From: Gp6-AA40 sp963741135 | Lineage (GTDB): Bacteria > Acidobacteriota > Vicinamibacteria > Vicinamibacterales > UBA2999 | DNA length: 64,000 nt | NCBI GenBank assembly: GCA_963741135.1 | Contig: CAVUHC010000008.1 | Location: forward strand, 310,001-374,000 | Direction: 5' to 3' | Shown: positions 43,187 through 51,972 of the stretch, in pieces | Numbering within the stretch: position 1 is the first letter of the stretch | How the letters are laid out: the number at the start of each line of letters is the position of its first letter | Notes under the pieces: generated by a model | What the model was told of the DNA's origin: nothing | Databases searched by the model: none | Seen by the model: the letters and a program-made list of their open reading frames with translations, nothing else | Made by a program: the position numbers and the translations under genes

Positions 43187-43990
43187 ATGGAACAGCGCGT
43201 GTTTGGAAAGACCGGTATCACTGTGCCCGTTGTCGGGATGGGGACATGGCAGACATTCGACGTCCGAGGAGCGCTGGTTGAAGAGCGCCGCCTCGTGACC
43301 GACGCGGCATTCGAGACAGGCGCCACGTTCTTCGATTCGTCTCCGATGTACGGCGAGGCGGAGCGTGCCCTGGGCAGCACCCTCGAAGGGCGCCGCGACC
43401 GCGCTATTGTCGCCACGAAAGTCTGGACGACCGACGACGGTGAGGCCCGGAAACAGCTCGAGCGCGCGCTCGAGTACTTCGGCGGGATCGTGGACGTGTA
43501 TCAGGTGCACAACCTGGTTGCGTGGCCGAAACGGCTCGATCAGCTTGAGCGCCCGAAGGCGGAAGGCGCGGTTCGCGCGATTGGCCTCAGCCATTACAGC
43601 GCAACGGCGTTCGACGAGCTGCGGCGCGCAATGGAGGATCGACGCGTGGGCGCGATCCAGATTCCCTACAATCCGTACCAGCGTGACGTGGAAGCCTCGA
43701 TCCTTCCGGCGGCTGCCGACCTTGGCCTCGGCGTGATCGTGATGCGCCCGTTCGGGGAAGGATCGCTGTTGCGAAAAACGATCCCCGCGTCCGCGTTGAC
43801 GCCGCTCGCACCGTTCGGGATCACATCGTGGCCCCAGGCGCTGCTGAAGTGGATTCTGAGCGATCCGCGCTGCCACGTCGCGATTCCCGCGACGTCGCGC
43901 GTCGATCACCTTCGCGCGAACGCCGCCGCGGGCACGCCGCCGTGGCTCGGTCCGGAGGAGCGTGCGTACATCGCCAGGCTCGCACACTAA
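43187..43990 (+). CDS. Aldo/keto reductase
   Basis: NADPH-dependent carbonyl reductase of 267 residues. It starts RVFGKTGITVPVVGMGTWQT and has FFDSSPMYGEAERALG (catalytic Asp and Tyr), ATKVW (Lys) and VDVYQVHNL (His), giving the full tetrad. The C-terminal ILSDPRCHVAIPATSRVDHL binds the cofactor phosphate. Intact frame. It begins just after the deletion scar and ends before a repeat. Confidence 0.9.
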   Translation: MEQRVFGKTGITVPVVGMGTWQTFDVRGALVEERRLVTDAAFETGATFFDSSPMYGEAERALGSTLEGRRDRAIVATKVWTTDDGEARKQLERALEYFGGIVDVYQVHNLVAWPKRLDQLERPKAEGAVRAIGLSHYSATAFDELRRAMEDRRVGAIQIPYNPYQRDVEASILPAAADLGLGVIVMRPFGEGSLLRKTIPASALTPLAPFGITSWPQALLKWILSDPRCHVAIPATSRVDHLRANAAAGTPPWLGPEERAYIARLAH

Positions 43991-44068
43991 CAGTTAGCTC
44001 ATCGCACGAAATGTCCCGTGCGCGATCATGCCAAACAGCGTTCGCGCCGAACCGAAGAAGAAGTAGAT

Positions 44069-44105
44069 CAACCACGAAGGCGCGAAGGACACGAATCGTG
44101 GTTAG
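44069..44105. repeat. CACGAAG palindromic repeat
   Basis: ACCACGAAGGCGCGAAGGAC then ACGAATCGTGGT; the arms ACCACGA/TCGTGGT are complementary. Same family as the repeat at 28605. It abuts the 3' end of the ACT-protein gene and may act as its terminator. Confidence 0.7.
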
Positions 44106-44806
44106 TAACGCCTTTTCTGCTGACGGACGAGATCGAACTTGGCCGTGTCGGCGATCGCCATCACGGCCATCACCCCGGCCTGTATGGGATCGCTGACGAC
44201 GAGGTCGGCTGCGTCGGGCACGCTGCCGGCCATGTTGAGCGAAATCACGTACAGGCCGTTCTTTCGTACTTCCTCGACGGCCTCTGAAATCGCGCCGCCC
44301 ATCAGCGATCCCGCGAGCACGAGGAGCTTCACGCGTGGGAGGCGCGCCGTGGCGCGGACCGCGGCTGCGAGTTCCTGCTCGCCGACCAGTGGAATCGTGT
44401 CGACTGAGATGCGCTCGCCACGGATGTTATGCCGGTCGGCTTCCGCGATCGCTCCCAGCGCAACCTGGCCGACTTGCGCGCCGCCACCCATCACGACGAT
44501 CCGCTTGCCGTAGATCTTGGCGAACGACGGGATCTCTTGGAGCGAGGTCACGCCGTCGAGGCGTGTCAGATCGTCAAGCAGCTGGTCCGACGGCTCTTCC
44601 AGCGAGAATTCGAAATAGATCTCTGCCCGATCGCCGACCGAGTGCAGGTCGACGTACCGGATGTTGGCGTTGTGATCCGCGAGCACCTTCGTAACCGCCG
44701 ACAACATGCCTGGCCGGTCCGATGCCGTGACGACGACTGCGTGTACGGAGCTCACTGGTTGGACTTTACCACCGGATGAGCCAATCGCATTTTCATCAGC
44801 TTGCAC
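44102..44806 (-). CDS. ACT-domain protein with a DUF5612-like C-terminal domain
   Basis: A 234-residue protein. Residues 20-95 form an ACT domain (VVVTASDRPGMLSAVTKVLA, NIRYVDLHSVGDRAEIYFEF), the usual amino-acid-binding regulatory fold. Residues 100-234 (RIVVMGGGAQVGQVALGAIA, RGERISVDTIPLVGEQELAA, VLAGSLMGGAISEAVEEVRK, GLYVISLNMAGSVPDAADLV) resemble the DUF5612 region known from methanogens. The effector and target are unknown. Intact frame, divergent from the VOC gene. Confidence 0.75.
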   Translation of the reverse strand: MQADENAIGSSGGKVQPVSSVHAVVVTASDRPGMLSAVTKVLADHNANIRYVDLHSVGDRAEIYFEFSLEEPSDQLLDDLTRLDGVTSLQEIPSFAKIYGKRIVVMGGGAQVGQVALGAIAEADRHNIRGERISVDTIPLVGEQELAAAVRATARLPRVKLLVLAGSLMGGAISEAVEEVRKNGLYVISLNMAGSVPDAADLVVSDPIQAGVMAVMAIADTAKFDLVRQQKRRY

Positions 44807-44867
44807 GTCGCGTTGACGTCACACCACAATGCAAGTGTCGTGGGTTTTGAGTTGAAGGAGGTCAAAG

Positions 44868-45365
44868 ATGGCGAAAGCAAAAAGTGCCGTTCCCGAGGGT
44901 CACCACACGGTCACGCCGCAGCTCACACTCGCTAACGCAGCGCAGGCGATTGAGTGGTACAAGAAGGCCCTTGGTGCGGAAGAAGTGGCGCGTGCCAGCG
45001 GTCCCGATGGAAAGATCCTCCACGCGGAAGTGCGCATCGGCAATTCCCTCATCATGCTGAACGACGAGATGGGTGGTAGTAAGAGCCCCAAAGCCATGGG
45101 CGGTTCACCGGCGTCGCTCTGGATCTATGTGGAGGATTGCGACGCGCTGTTCAACCGCGCGGTGGGGGCGGGTGGGAAGGTTGCGGCCGGGCCCATGGGG
45201 CAGATGGCGGATCAGTTCTGGGGCGATCGCTGCGGAACGCTCACCGACCCACAGGGGTACAGCTGGACGATCGCGACGCGCAAAGAAGATCTCTCGCCCA
45301 AGGAAATGCAGCAGCGGCAGGCGGAGTGGATGAAGAACTTCGCGCCGCAGGCGACGCACAGCTAG
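44868..45365 (+). CDS. VOC-family glyoxalase/bleomycin-resistance-like protein (PhnB-like)
   Basis: A 165-residue VOC protein with LTLANAAQAIEWYKKALGAE, AEVRIGNSLIMLNDE, WIYVEDCDALFNRAVGAGGK and FWGDRCGTLTDPQGYSWTIA. These mirror PhnB/YdaE-type members that bind a metal through His/Glu. The substrate is unknown. An AAGGAGGTC ribosome site sits a few bases upstream of the ATG. Intact frame. Confidence 0.88.
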   Translation: MAKAKSAVPEGHHTVTPQLTLANAAQAIEWYKKALGAEEVARASGPDGKILHAEVRIGNSLIMLNDEMGGSKSPKAMGGSPASLWIYVEDCDALFNRAVGAGGKVAAGPMGQMADQFWGDRCGTLTDPQGYSWTIATRKEDLSPKEMQQRQAEWMKNFAPQATHS

Positions 45366-45434
45366 TCGCGGGACAGATGGCCGCGCCAGCTCCCCGGCGA
45401 GGCTATCGAGCGCATCGCGAAACCCTCAGGGCAA

Positions 45435-45506
45435 GGCGGGCTTGTCTCGCCGAAGCCGCTAGGGCGAAGGCGGGCTTGTCTCGCCGAAGCTGCTAAGCGA
45501 AGGCGG
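45435..45506. repeat. Tandem GCGAAGGCGGGC / TCTCGCCGAAGC repeat
   Basis: GGCGGGCTTGTCTCGCCGAA occurs twice, separated by GCCGCTAGGGCGAA, with a third partial arm GCTAAGCGAAGGCGG. The left half lies in the gap after the VOC gene; the right half encodes the last ~15 residues of the flavin monooxygenase on the minus strand. A related unit is embedded in the benzoate-CoA ligase gene at 53200. Confidence 0.8.
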
Positions 45507-46640
45507 ACGGCCGAGTGCCACGAGCGATTTCAAGACGACCGACTCTGGAACGAGTCGGATGACCAGGTCGCGCATCCAGCATCCGGCGGCGCTCTTGACG
45601 GACCCCATTCGCGCGTTCCGTTTGGCGAGCTGCACGACGGCACGCGTTCGCGCGGCACGCGCGCGCTCGTATCGCCGCAGCGCGGCGTCGGCTGGGGTGG
45701 TGTCGCGAAGCACATGGCCGAGGGTCACCGCATCCTCCAGCGCCTGCGCGGCGCCCTGTCCGGCGTGCGGCAGCATCGGGTGCGCGGCATCCCCAAGCAG
45801 CGTCACGCGTCCCGCACCCCAGTCATCGATCGGATCGCGCTCGAACAACTCGTCCAGTCGCAGATCTTCCGCGCGAGTCGCACGGACAATGGCCCTGAAG
45901 GGCTCGTGGAACCGCGACGCGCAGCGTTCGGCCAGCGCCGCGGGGCTTCCGGAATCGATCGGAAACTGATCCGCGCGCAGAGACAGATACCAATAGACCT
46001 CGCGTTCCCCCGCGCGCGCCACGCCGGCCTCGAAGCCCCGGCCGAAGTACTGCGCGCCGCTCGCGTTGCCCAGGTGATGCACCTCGTCCAGTGCGACACC
46101 CCGAATCGCCAACAGACCGCTGCGACGAGGCGTTCCTTCATGTGGATGCAGCCGCCTGCGAATGAGGGAGCCGACGCCATCAGCACCGACGAGGATGTCG
46201 CCGGTCACCGCTCGGCCGTTCGCCATCGTCAACTCGACCCCGTCATGTGAGGTCGTGAACCCGGTGACGGCGCTGTCGAGTGCCACAGTATTGAGTCCTA
46301 CGGCGTCGAGCAGCGCGCCATGCAGGACTGTGCGCAGGATGCAGACCGCATCCTCGTCGAGAAGCGCGCGCGCGGTTGCGGTGTCGAATCGCCGGAGCAC
46401 CGTGCCATCGGGGCGGCGCATCTCGCCGTTGGTCGCAATCGCGCCGCCGCGGCGAGCGACTTCGGCCAGGCCGAGCGCTCCGAGCGCATGCATCGCGTTA
46501 GGCGCCAGGAGCAGCGCAAAGCCAAGCTCGCGCGGCGACACAGCCCGCTCGAAGACACGAACATCCCACCCCGCGCGTCGCAACGCCAGCGCCGCGGCCA
46601 GGCCTCCAATGCCAGCACCCACAATCAATCCGGTCGGCAT
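45459..46640 (-). CDS. FAD-dependent monooxygenase (PHBH/UbiH-like)
   Basis: A 393-residue class A flavoprotein hydroxylase. It begins MPTGLIVGAGIGGLAAALAL, the FAD-binding Rossmann loop, and has GDILVGADGVGSLIRRRL (the DG motif) and VTLLGDAAHPMLPHAGQGAA (the GD motif). The ATG at 46640 matches the family start; an in-frame extension is rejected. The substrate is probably an aromatic compound, which fits the catabolic genes nearby, but this is inferred. The C-terminus (PPSLSSFGETSPPSP) is translated repeat DNA, so the native stop may have been lost to the element. Intact frame. Confidence 0.88.
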   Translation of the reverse strand: MPTGLIVGAGIGGLAAALALRRAGWDVRVFERAVSPRELGFALLLAPNAMHALGALGLAEVARRGGAIATNGEMRRPDGTVLRRFDTATARALLDEDAVCILRTVLHGALLDAVGLNTVALDSAVTGFTTSHDGVELTMANGRAVTGDILVGADGVGSLIRRRLHPHEGTPRRSGLLAIRGVALDEVHHLGNASGAQYFGRGFEAGVARAGEREVYWYLSLRADQFPIDSGSPAALAERCASRFHEPFRAIVRATRAEDLRLDELFERDPIDDWGAGRVTLLGDAAHPMLPHAGQGAAQALEDAVTLGHVLRDTTPADAALRRYERARAARTRAVVQLAKRNARMGSVKSAAGCWMRDLVIRLVPESVVLKSLVALGRPPSLSSFGETSPPSP

Positions 46641-46666
46641 AGTCCGGCAACTGTCACAGCGACGAG

Positions 46667-46695
46667 CCACAGAGAAACAGAGGGCGTCTCTGTGG
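46667..46695. repeat. CCACAGAGA inverted repeat
   Basis: CCACAGAGA and TCTCTGTGG are exact complements 11 bases apart. The word recalls the CCACAGAGACACAGAG repeats that I remember as common between genes in environmental genomes. It lies in the gap between the MFS stop and the monooxygenase start. Confidence 0.7.
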
Positions 46696-46730
46696 TCCGT
46701 AGTGGGTGTGCATCGGTCGAATCGGGCAGA

Positions 46731-48034
46731 TCAAAGCGTCTTGCCGCCTGTGTCGACCGCGGGGACCGTGATGATGCCGCGCTCGAGGTAGATCGGGCGG
46801 ACAACGGCGCGGATGGCGGGAAGTTTATAGGCGAACCACGCTCCGCCAATGAGGCAGACGATCCCGCTGACCCGGACGGTCATCGGTGCGCCGAACCGAT
46901 CGGCGATCACGCCACCGAGCAGACTCCCGATCGGAACGGTTCCGAAGAACGCCATCGTGTAGAACGACATCACGCGCCCGCGCAGGCGTTCTTCGACAAT
47001 CGTCTGGAGGATCGTGTTGGTGGCCGCGAGGTGCACCATGAAGCCGCAGCCCGCGATCGCCAGCACCACGCATGCGAGCCACAGCGAGGTGGTCATCGAG
47101 AACGCGACCAGGCCCGCGCCAAAGACCAGCGTCGCGTACATGATGATGCGGCCGAGTCCGACGACCGTCTCGCGCTGCGCCAGATATAGCGCACCGCTCA
47201 GCGCGCCGACGCCGGTTGCTGTCATGAGCAGTCCGAGCGTGTTTGGCCCCGCCCTGTAGCTCCACCGCCGCGATCGCCGGCATCAGCACGGTATAGGGCG
47301 TGCCGGCCGTGCTGACGATCGCGACCAGCGTCAGCGCGGAGCGGATCGGCACCGAGTGCAGGACGTAATTCCAGCCGTGGTGCAGCTCGTCGAGCAGGTG
47401 CATCTCGGTGGTGGCGTCGTCCGCGGTGACGCGGCTCGATGCGCATCATCAGCAGTGAGGCGATGACCGCGAGGTACGAGATCGCGTCGATCGAGAAAGC
47501 ACCAGCCTTCGCCGAAGCCGGCGATCAGCAGTCCGCCGATCGACGGGCCCGATGATCCGGCTGCCGTTGACCATCGACGAGTTGAGCGCGATCGCGTTCG
47601 GCAGGTCGCGGCGGTCCTCGACCATCTCGCTGACGAACGCCTGCCGCGCGGGCGTGTCGAACGAGTTGATGACGCCCTGGATCACCTGCAGCCAGATGAT
47701 CTGCGCGACGGTGATGAGGTCGGTAAACGTCAGCGACGGCCAGGATCGCCGACTGCACGAGCGAGGCGACCTGTGTCAGGAGCAGGATCCTGCGTCGATC
47801 CATCCGATCGACGAGGACGCCGGCAAACGGGGTGATGACGAGCGTCGGAATCTGCCCGCAGAAGCCGGCGATGCCCAGCAGCAGCTCCGAACCGGTGAGC
47901 CGGTAGACGAGCCAGCTCGTGGCGACGCGCGTGATCCAGGTGCCGACAAGGGAAATGCTCTGGCCGCCAAAGAAGAGACGGAAGTTACGGTGCTGCAGGG
48001 CGCGCGTCAGGCGCAACCCCGCGTGCGACGACAT
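46731..48034 (-). CDS. MFS transporter (EntS/YfiS-like) (five frameshifts)
   Basis: A major-facilitator permease with about twelve membrane segments after repair. It starts LQHRNFRLFFGGQSISLVGT and WITRVATSWLVYRLTGS, has the A-motif-like GVLVDRMDRRRILLLTQ, then VINSFDTPARQAFVSEMVED and SLLGGVIADRFGAPMTV. This subfamily is typically drug or siderophore export. Breaks near 47733, 47545, 47497, 47430 and 47248 are each restored by one CG/GC pair (the last as GGCGCC to GGCC), giving 437 residues. The divergent neighbour is the TonB receptor. Confidence 0.87.
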
Positions 48035-48091
48035 AGACCTTCATTGTAGGATCCACGGCGCGCAAAATCGCCGCGTCCCCCGGGAGGCCCT

Positions 48092-51028
48092 ATGCCGAAG
48101 CCGTTTTCATATCTGGTTGTCGTCGGGCTGTTGGTCAGCGTGCCGTTTACGGCGCACGCGCAGGAAGCGGCGGTGAGCGGGACGATTACCGACAGCACGG
48201 GCGGCGTGCTGCCAGGGGTGACGGTGACCGCGGTGCACGAGGCCAGCGGGAATACGTTCGTCGGCGTCACCGACGACAAAGGTATGTTCCGCCTTCCAGT
48301 ACGGACCGGACTCCACCGGCTGACGCTGGAGCTCGCCGGCTTCGGCACCGTGACCCGCTCGGTCGATCTCCTGGTGAACCAGCAGGCGGTCGTGAATCTG
48401 CAGATGGCGCCCTCGACGCTGCAGGAGACGGTGACCGTCACCGGCGAGGCGCCGCTTATCGACACGACGAAGTCGGAGGTCGGCGGCAACATCGATCCAC
48501 GGCAACTGCAGGACCTGCCGGTGAACGGCCGCAACTGGCTCGACCTCGCGACGCTCGCGCCCGGGAGCCGCCAGAACTCGTCGAGCGACACGCTCGGCGG
48601 CAGGGACTACCAGTTTCAGATCAACATCGACGGGCAGCAGGTCACGCAGCTGTTCTCAGGCGCGTTCGGACAACCACGGTATAGCCGTGAGGCGATAGCA
48701 GAGTTCCAGTTCATCTCGAACCGCTTCGATGCGAGCCAGGGGCACTCGAGCGGCCAGCAGCTCAATGCAATCACCAAGTCCGGGACGAATACGCCGCAGG
48801 GCACGTTCTCCGGTTACTTCCGCGACGCCACGTTCAACGCCAGGGATTTCATCCAGGATCGCGTGCTGCCGTACTCGAACCAGCAACTTGCGTGGACGTA
48901 CGGCGGTCCCCTCAAGAAGGACCGCATCCACTTCTTCGGGACCTTCGAGTACGAGCGCGAGCCGACGACGTTCAGCTATTCGAGCCCGTACCCGATGTTC
49001 AACTTCGATCAGCTGAGCACGCGCACGGAGAAGAAGGCGAGCCTCCGCCTCGACTTCCAGTTCTCACCGCGGACGCGGCTGTCGGTTCGCGGCAACAAGG
49101 CATTCAACCACCTGCCGATCGACAACCGCTTCTCGGGCGGCGCGACGCGGCACCCCTCGTCCGCGATCGAGACCGGGCGCGCGACCAACAACATCCTGGC
49201 GACGCTGACGCAGGTGCTCAGCAGCCGGGTCGTGAACGAACTACGCGCCGGCGATGCGGCGTTCTCGTTCTACCAGCACCCGGTCGTGAAGTATCCGGGC
49301 CACCCGTACGTGCCTTTTCGCACACTGGGCGGGACGCCGATCCTGACCTTCCGGGGCGGCTACACAATCGGGCAGGGGCACGCGAATTCGCCGGTCAACG
49401 CGATCCAGGATCCGTACTCGCTGCGCGACGACCTGGCGTTCTCCTTCACTCGCGGCGGTCGCCACGACGTGAAGGTAGGCGGCGAATACATCTACAACAA
49501 GCAGTCGGTCACCGTCTGCGACTTCTGCATGGGGACATACGACATGCAGGGCGGCAACGTGCCCGCTAACATCGAGTCGCTCTTCCCGGTGTGGAATGAC
49601 GTCTCGACGTGGGACTTCGCTGCGCTGTCGCCGGTGACGCGCTCCTACCGCCTCGGCGTCGGCCAGTTCATCGTCTATCCGGTGCGCCACGAGGTGGCGG
49701 GCTGGATTCAGGATGACTGGGCAGTATCGTCCCGGCTCACGCTCAACCTTGGATTGCGATATGACCTCGGTAAGGGCAGCCTGGAGGACATCGTATACAA
49801 GCCATTCGTCCCCGCGGGCCCTGGCGCCGACAAGAATAACGTCGGCCCCCGCGCCGGCTTCGCATACCGCCTGAACGACAAGACCGTTGTGCGCGGCGGT
49901 GTCGGCAAGTATTTCGCCAACGAGGACGAGAACACCGTGTTCTGGTCGATGCTCACGCAGCGAACAATCTCTGTGCAGCAGCTGTACGACGGCCGTCCGG
50001 ATTTCGCGGCCAATCCGTTTAGCGGACCGATCCCGAGCTACAGCCAGGCGGTTGACATGTTCAACCGCGGCCTGATCCGCCGCAGCGCGCGGGAGCTGCC
50101 CGATCCAGACCTGGAGACGGCTTACAGCTACCAGTCGTCAATGGGCGTGCAGCGACAGTTCGGCGCCTCCATGTCACTCGAGGCTGACTGGGTTTACACG
50201 GGGAACCGAAAGCCACGGATCGTGACCGATATCAATCTCGCGTACAACGTTGCAACTGGATCGAATTACCTGTTCACAGACGTCACGAAGCGGCCGACCG
50301 CCGGCTGGGATAGCGTGAACCTCGACTTGGCGGCGGGGAAGGATCGCTACAACGGGATCCAGCTGGCGTGGAACAAGCGAATGAGTCATCGCTGGCAGGC
50401 GTCTGCGACGTATCTGCTCGCGTATCAGTACCAGTGGCAGCACGTGGAACCGCCTCCAGGGTGCAGCTCCGTCTGGACGATCTCCGTTGGCGGCCAGTTC
50501 CAGTGCAACGTGCCGATTCAATTGAATGCGGTCTACCGAGACGAGTGGTACTTGGCCGATGACGCGAATTCCGCATTTGGCCAGCGGAACCGTGCCACGT
50601 TCAATGGCATCTGGGATATCGGTTACGGCTTCCAGCTCAGTGGTTTGTATTTCTTCGGTGACAATGGATGGCAGACGCCGACGTCCGGTCTCGATCTGCT
50701 GGGTACAGGAAGCACGAATAACGTGGGGTCGGCAAACACCAGCCGCGTGCGCGCGATCAATCCGGATGGTTCGCTGCAGCTCGTGGAGCGGCGGTCCTTC
50801 GATCGTCCGTCGCTGCATCGCGTCGATACGCGTCTCCAGAAGCGCGTCAAGTTCGGCAGCCGGACGACCGTCGACGGGATGCTCGAGGTCTTCAACCTGT
50901 TCAACCACAAGAACTACAACTCGTTCGTCACGAACCTGAGCAACGCTCGCTTCGGCCAGCCGTCGCAGGACACGAACATCGCGTTCCAGCCGCGCATGCT
51001 CCAACTGGGATTCCGACTGTCATTCTGA
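48092..51028 (+). CDS. TonB-dependent receptor with N-terminal carboxypeptidase-regulatory domain (Oar-like)
   Basis: An outer-membrane receptor of 978 residues. It has a signal peptide (MPKPFSYLVVVGLLVSVPFT then AHAQ), a CarboxypepD_reg-like domain at 25-110 (AVSGTITDSTGGVLPGVTVT), the TonB-box-like ETVTVTGEAPLID near 115, a plug domain (LPVNGRNWLDLATLAPG, QLNAITKSGTNTPQGTFSG) and a long beta barrel ending in LQLGFRLSF. Acidobacteria and Bacteroidota use this class for glycans, peptides or aromatic conjugates. Its position before the box genes and near a tannase suggests import of an aromatic polymer or ester, which is inferred. Intact over 2.9 kb. Confidence 0.92.
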   Translation: MPKPFSYLVVVGLLVSVPFTAHAQEAAVSGTITDSTGGVLPGVTVTAVHEASGNTFVGVTDDKGMFRLPVRTGLHRLTLELAGFGTVTRSVDLLVNQQAVVNLQMAPSTLQETVTVTGEAPLIDTTKSEVGGNIDPRQLQDLPVNGRNWLDLATLAPGSRQNSSSDTLGGRDYQFQINIDGQQVTQLFSGAFGQPRYSREAIAEFQFISNRFDASQGHSSGQQLNAITKSGTNTPQGTFSGYFRDATFNARDFIQDRVLPYSNQQLAWTYGGPLKKDRIHFFGTFEYEREPTTFSYSSPYPMFNFDQLSTRTEKKASLRLDFQFSPRTRLSVRGNKAFNHLPIDNRFSGGATRHPSSAIETGRATNNILATLTQVLSSRVVNELRAGDAAFSFYQHPVVKYPGHPYVPFRTLGGTPILTFRGGYTIGQGHANSPVNAIQDPYSLRDDLAFSFTRGGRHDVKVGGEYIYNKQSVTVCDFCMGTYDMQGGNVPANIESLFPVWNDVSTWDFAALSPVTRSYRLGVGQFIVYPVRHEVAGWIQDDWAVSSRLTLNLGLRYDLGKGSLEDIVYKPFVPAGPGADKNNVGPRAGFAYRLNDKTVVRGGVGKYFANEDENTVFWSMLTQRTISVQQLYDGRPDFAANPFSGPIPSYSQAVDMFNRGLIRRSARELPDPDLETAYSYQSSMGVQRQFGASMSLEADWVYTGNRKPRIVTDINLAYNVATGSNYLFTDVTKRPTAGWDSVNLDLAAGKDRYNGIQLAWNKRMSHRWQASATYLLAYQYQWQHVEPPPGCSSVWTISVGGQFQCNVPIQLNAVYRDEWYLADDANSAFGQRNRATFNGIWDIGYGFQLSGLYFFGDNGWQTPTSGLDLLGTGSTNNVGSANTSRVRAINPDGSLQLVERRSFDRPSLHRVDTRLQKRVKFGSRTTVDGMLEVFNLFNHKNYNSFVTNLSNARFGQPSQDTNIAFQPRMLQLGFRLSF

Positions 51029-51122
51029 AGGGGATAGGGGATAGCGCTGTCACACGGAACTTTAGGTCTGGCACCCGCTAACCCCCTAACCCCTAACCCC
51101 TGATCCCCTATCCCCCTATCCC
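51029..51122. repeat. Repeat block after the TonB receptor
   Basis: GGGGATAGGGGATAG after the stop is mirrored by CTATCCCCCTATCCCC near 51110, with CCCCTAACCCCTAACCCC between them. This makes an imperfect inverted repeat across the gap between two convergent genes. A possible bidirectional terminator, and again a G-rich word family distinct in sequence but similar in style to the GGGATC elements. Confidence 0.75.
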
Positions 51123-51904
51123 CCGAATGAACTCCGCCATCCTGTCCAGACCATCCGCGGCTGATCGATGTGCGGGGAATGCCGGCATGCATCGAGCATC
51201 AGGGCGTCGCACCGGTCACCCAGGGCCGACATGATTGCATCCACCTGCCGCTTCGTTCCGTACTGGTCGTCGTTGCCCTGAATGACCAGCGCGGGGCACT
51301 CGATGTTCCCGAGGTACTCCTCGATGTTCCATGCCCGAAAGTCGGGCCGCAGCCAGACGTCGGTCCAGTGGCGAAACAACGTGTCGACGTTCCCGCCGTG
51401 GTGGCGTGCGAGCTTCGTGCGGAGGTCCGTGCTCGCATAGCGCTCGCGCAGTTCTGCGATGCTCGCTACGTTGATGTCTTCGACGAAGACGTGCGGCGCC
51501 TCGAGCGCGAGCGCGAGCTGGAGGCCGAGCCCGGAGCCGGCGTAGATCAGGGCGATTGACGCGCCGTCGCTGTGCCCAACGAGAATCGGACGCGAAATCT
51601 CGAAGATCTGGAGGAGACGCGGAAGGACGACCAGCGCTTCATCGTGTAGGAAGCGCACGGAGCGCGGGCCCGTGAGCGAATCCGACTTGCCGTGGCCCCG
51701 GCGGTTGTAGACCAGGCCGCCGCATCCGGTCCGCCGGCACAGTGCGGCGGGAAAGTCGCGCCACCGGCTGATGGATCCGAGCCCCTCGTGAAGAAACACG
51801 AGTGTCGGCGCATACACCGGTGACGGCCCGTGCCAGGCGTATTCGAGCCGCGCGCCGTCGATCGAGACGAACTCGTTCACGTTGATTAGGGGGTCGGGAG
51901 TCAT
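51116..51904 (-). CDS. Alpha/beta hydrolase
   Basis: A 262-residue alpha/beta-hydrolase-fold protein with the oxyanion region LVFLHEGLGSISRWRDFPAA, nucleophile GHSDGAS, acid region IQGNDDQYG and histidine CRHSPHIDQP. It is divergent from the enoyl-CoA hydratase of the box cluster. Hydrolases of this kind accompany benzoyl-CoA oxidation clusters, where thioester or lactone products must be hydrolysed, so that is the likely role. The ATG at 51904 and the next four codons lie inside the left arm of a 32-bp inverted repeat. Confidence 0.8.
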   Translation of the reverse strand: MTPDPLINVNEFVSIDGARLEYAWHGPSPVYAPTLVFLHEGLGSISRWRDFPAALCRRTGCGGLVYNRRGHGKSDSLTGPRSVRFLHDEALVVLPRLLQIFEISRPILVGHSDGASIALIYAGSGLGLQLALALEAPHVFVEDINVASIAELRERYASTDLRTKLARHHGGNVDTLFRHWTDVWLRPDFRAWNIEEYLGNIECPALVIQGNDDQYGTKRQVDAIMSALGDRCDALMLDACRHSPHIDQPRMVWTGWRSSFGG

Positions 51905-51970
51905 TACGATCGCCGAAAGCCCCGACCACACTGGCTTCGGCTTTCGGCGATCGTAATGACTCCCGACCCC
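51890..51970. repeat. Perfect 32-bp inverted repeat between divergent genes
   Basis: The arm at 51890-51921 (GGGGTCGGGAGTCATTACGA then TCGCCGAAAGCC) is exactly complementary to 51939-51970, with a 17-base spacer. The left arm contains the start codon of the hydrolase; the right arm lies just before the enoyl-CoA hydratase start at 51973. It begins with GGGGTC and ends with GACCCC like the palindromes at 35573 and 55284. Confidence 0.9.
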
Positions 51971-51972
51971 AT

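Noticed and set aside
46731..48034. MFS gene as a true pseudogene
   Set aside because: All five breaks are repaired by CG/GC pairs with an intact length and no premature stops after repair, the same pattern as in essential genes.
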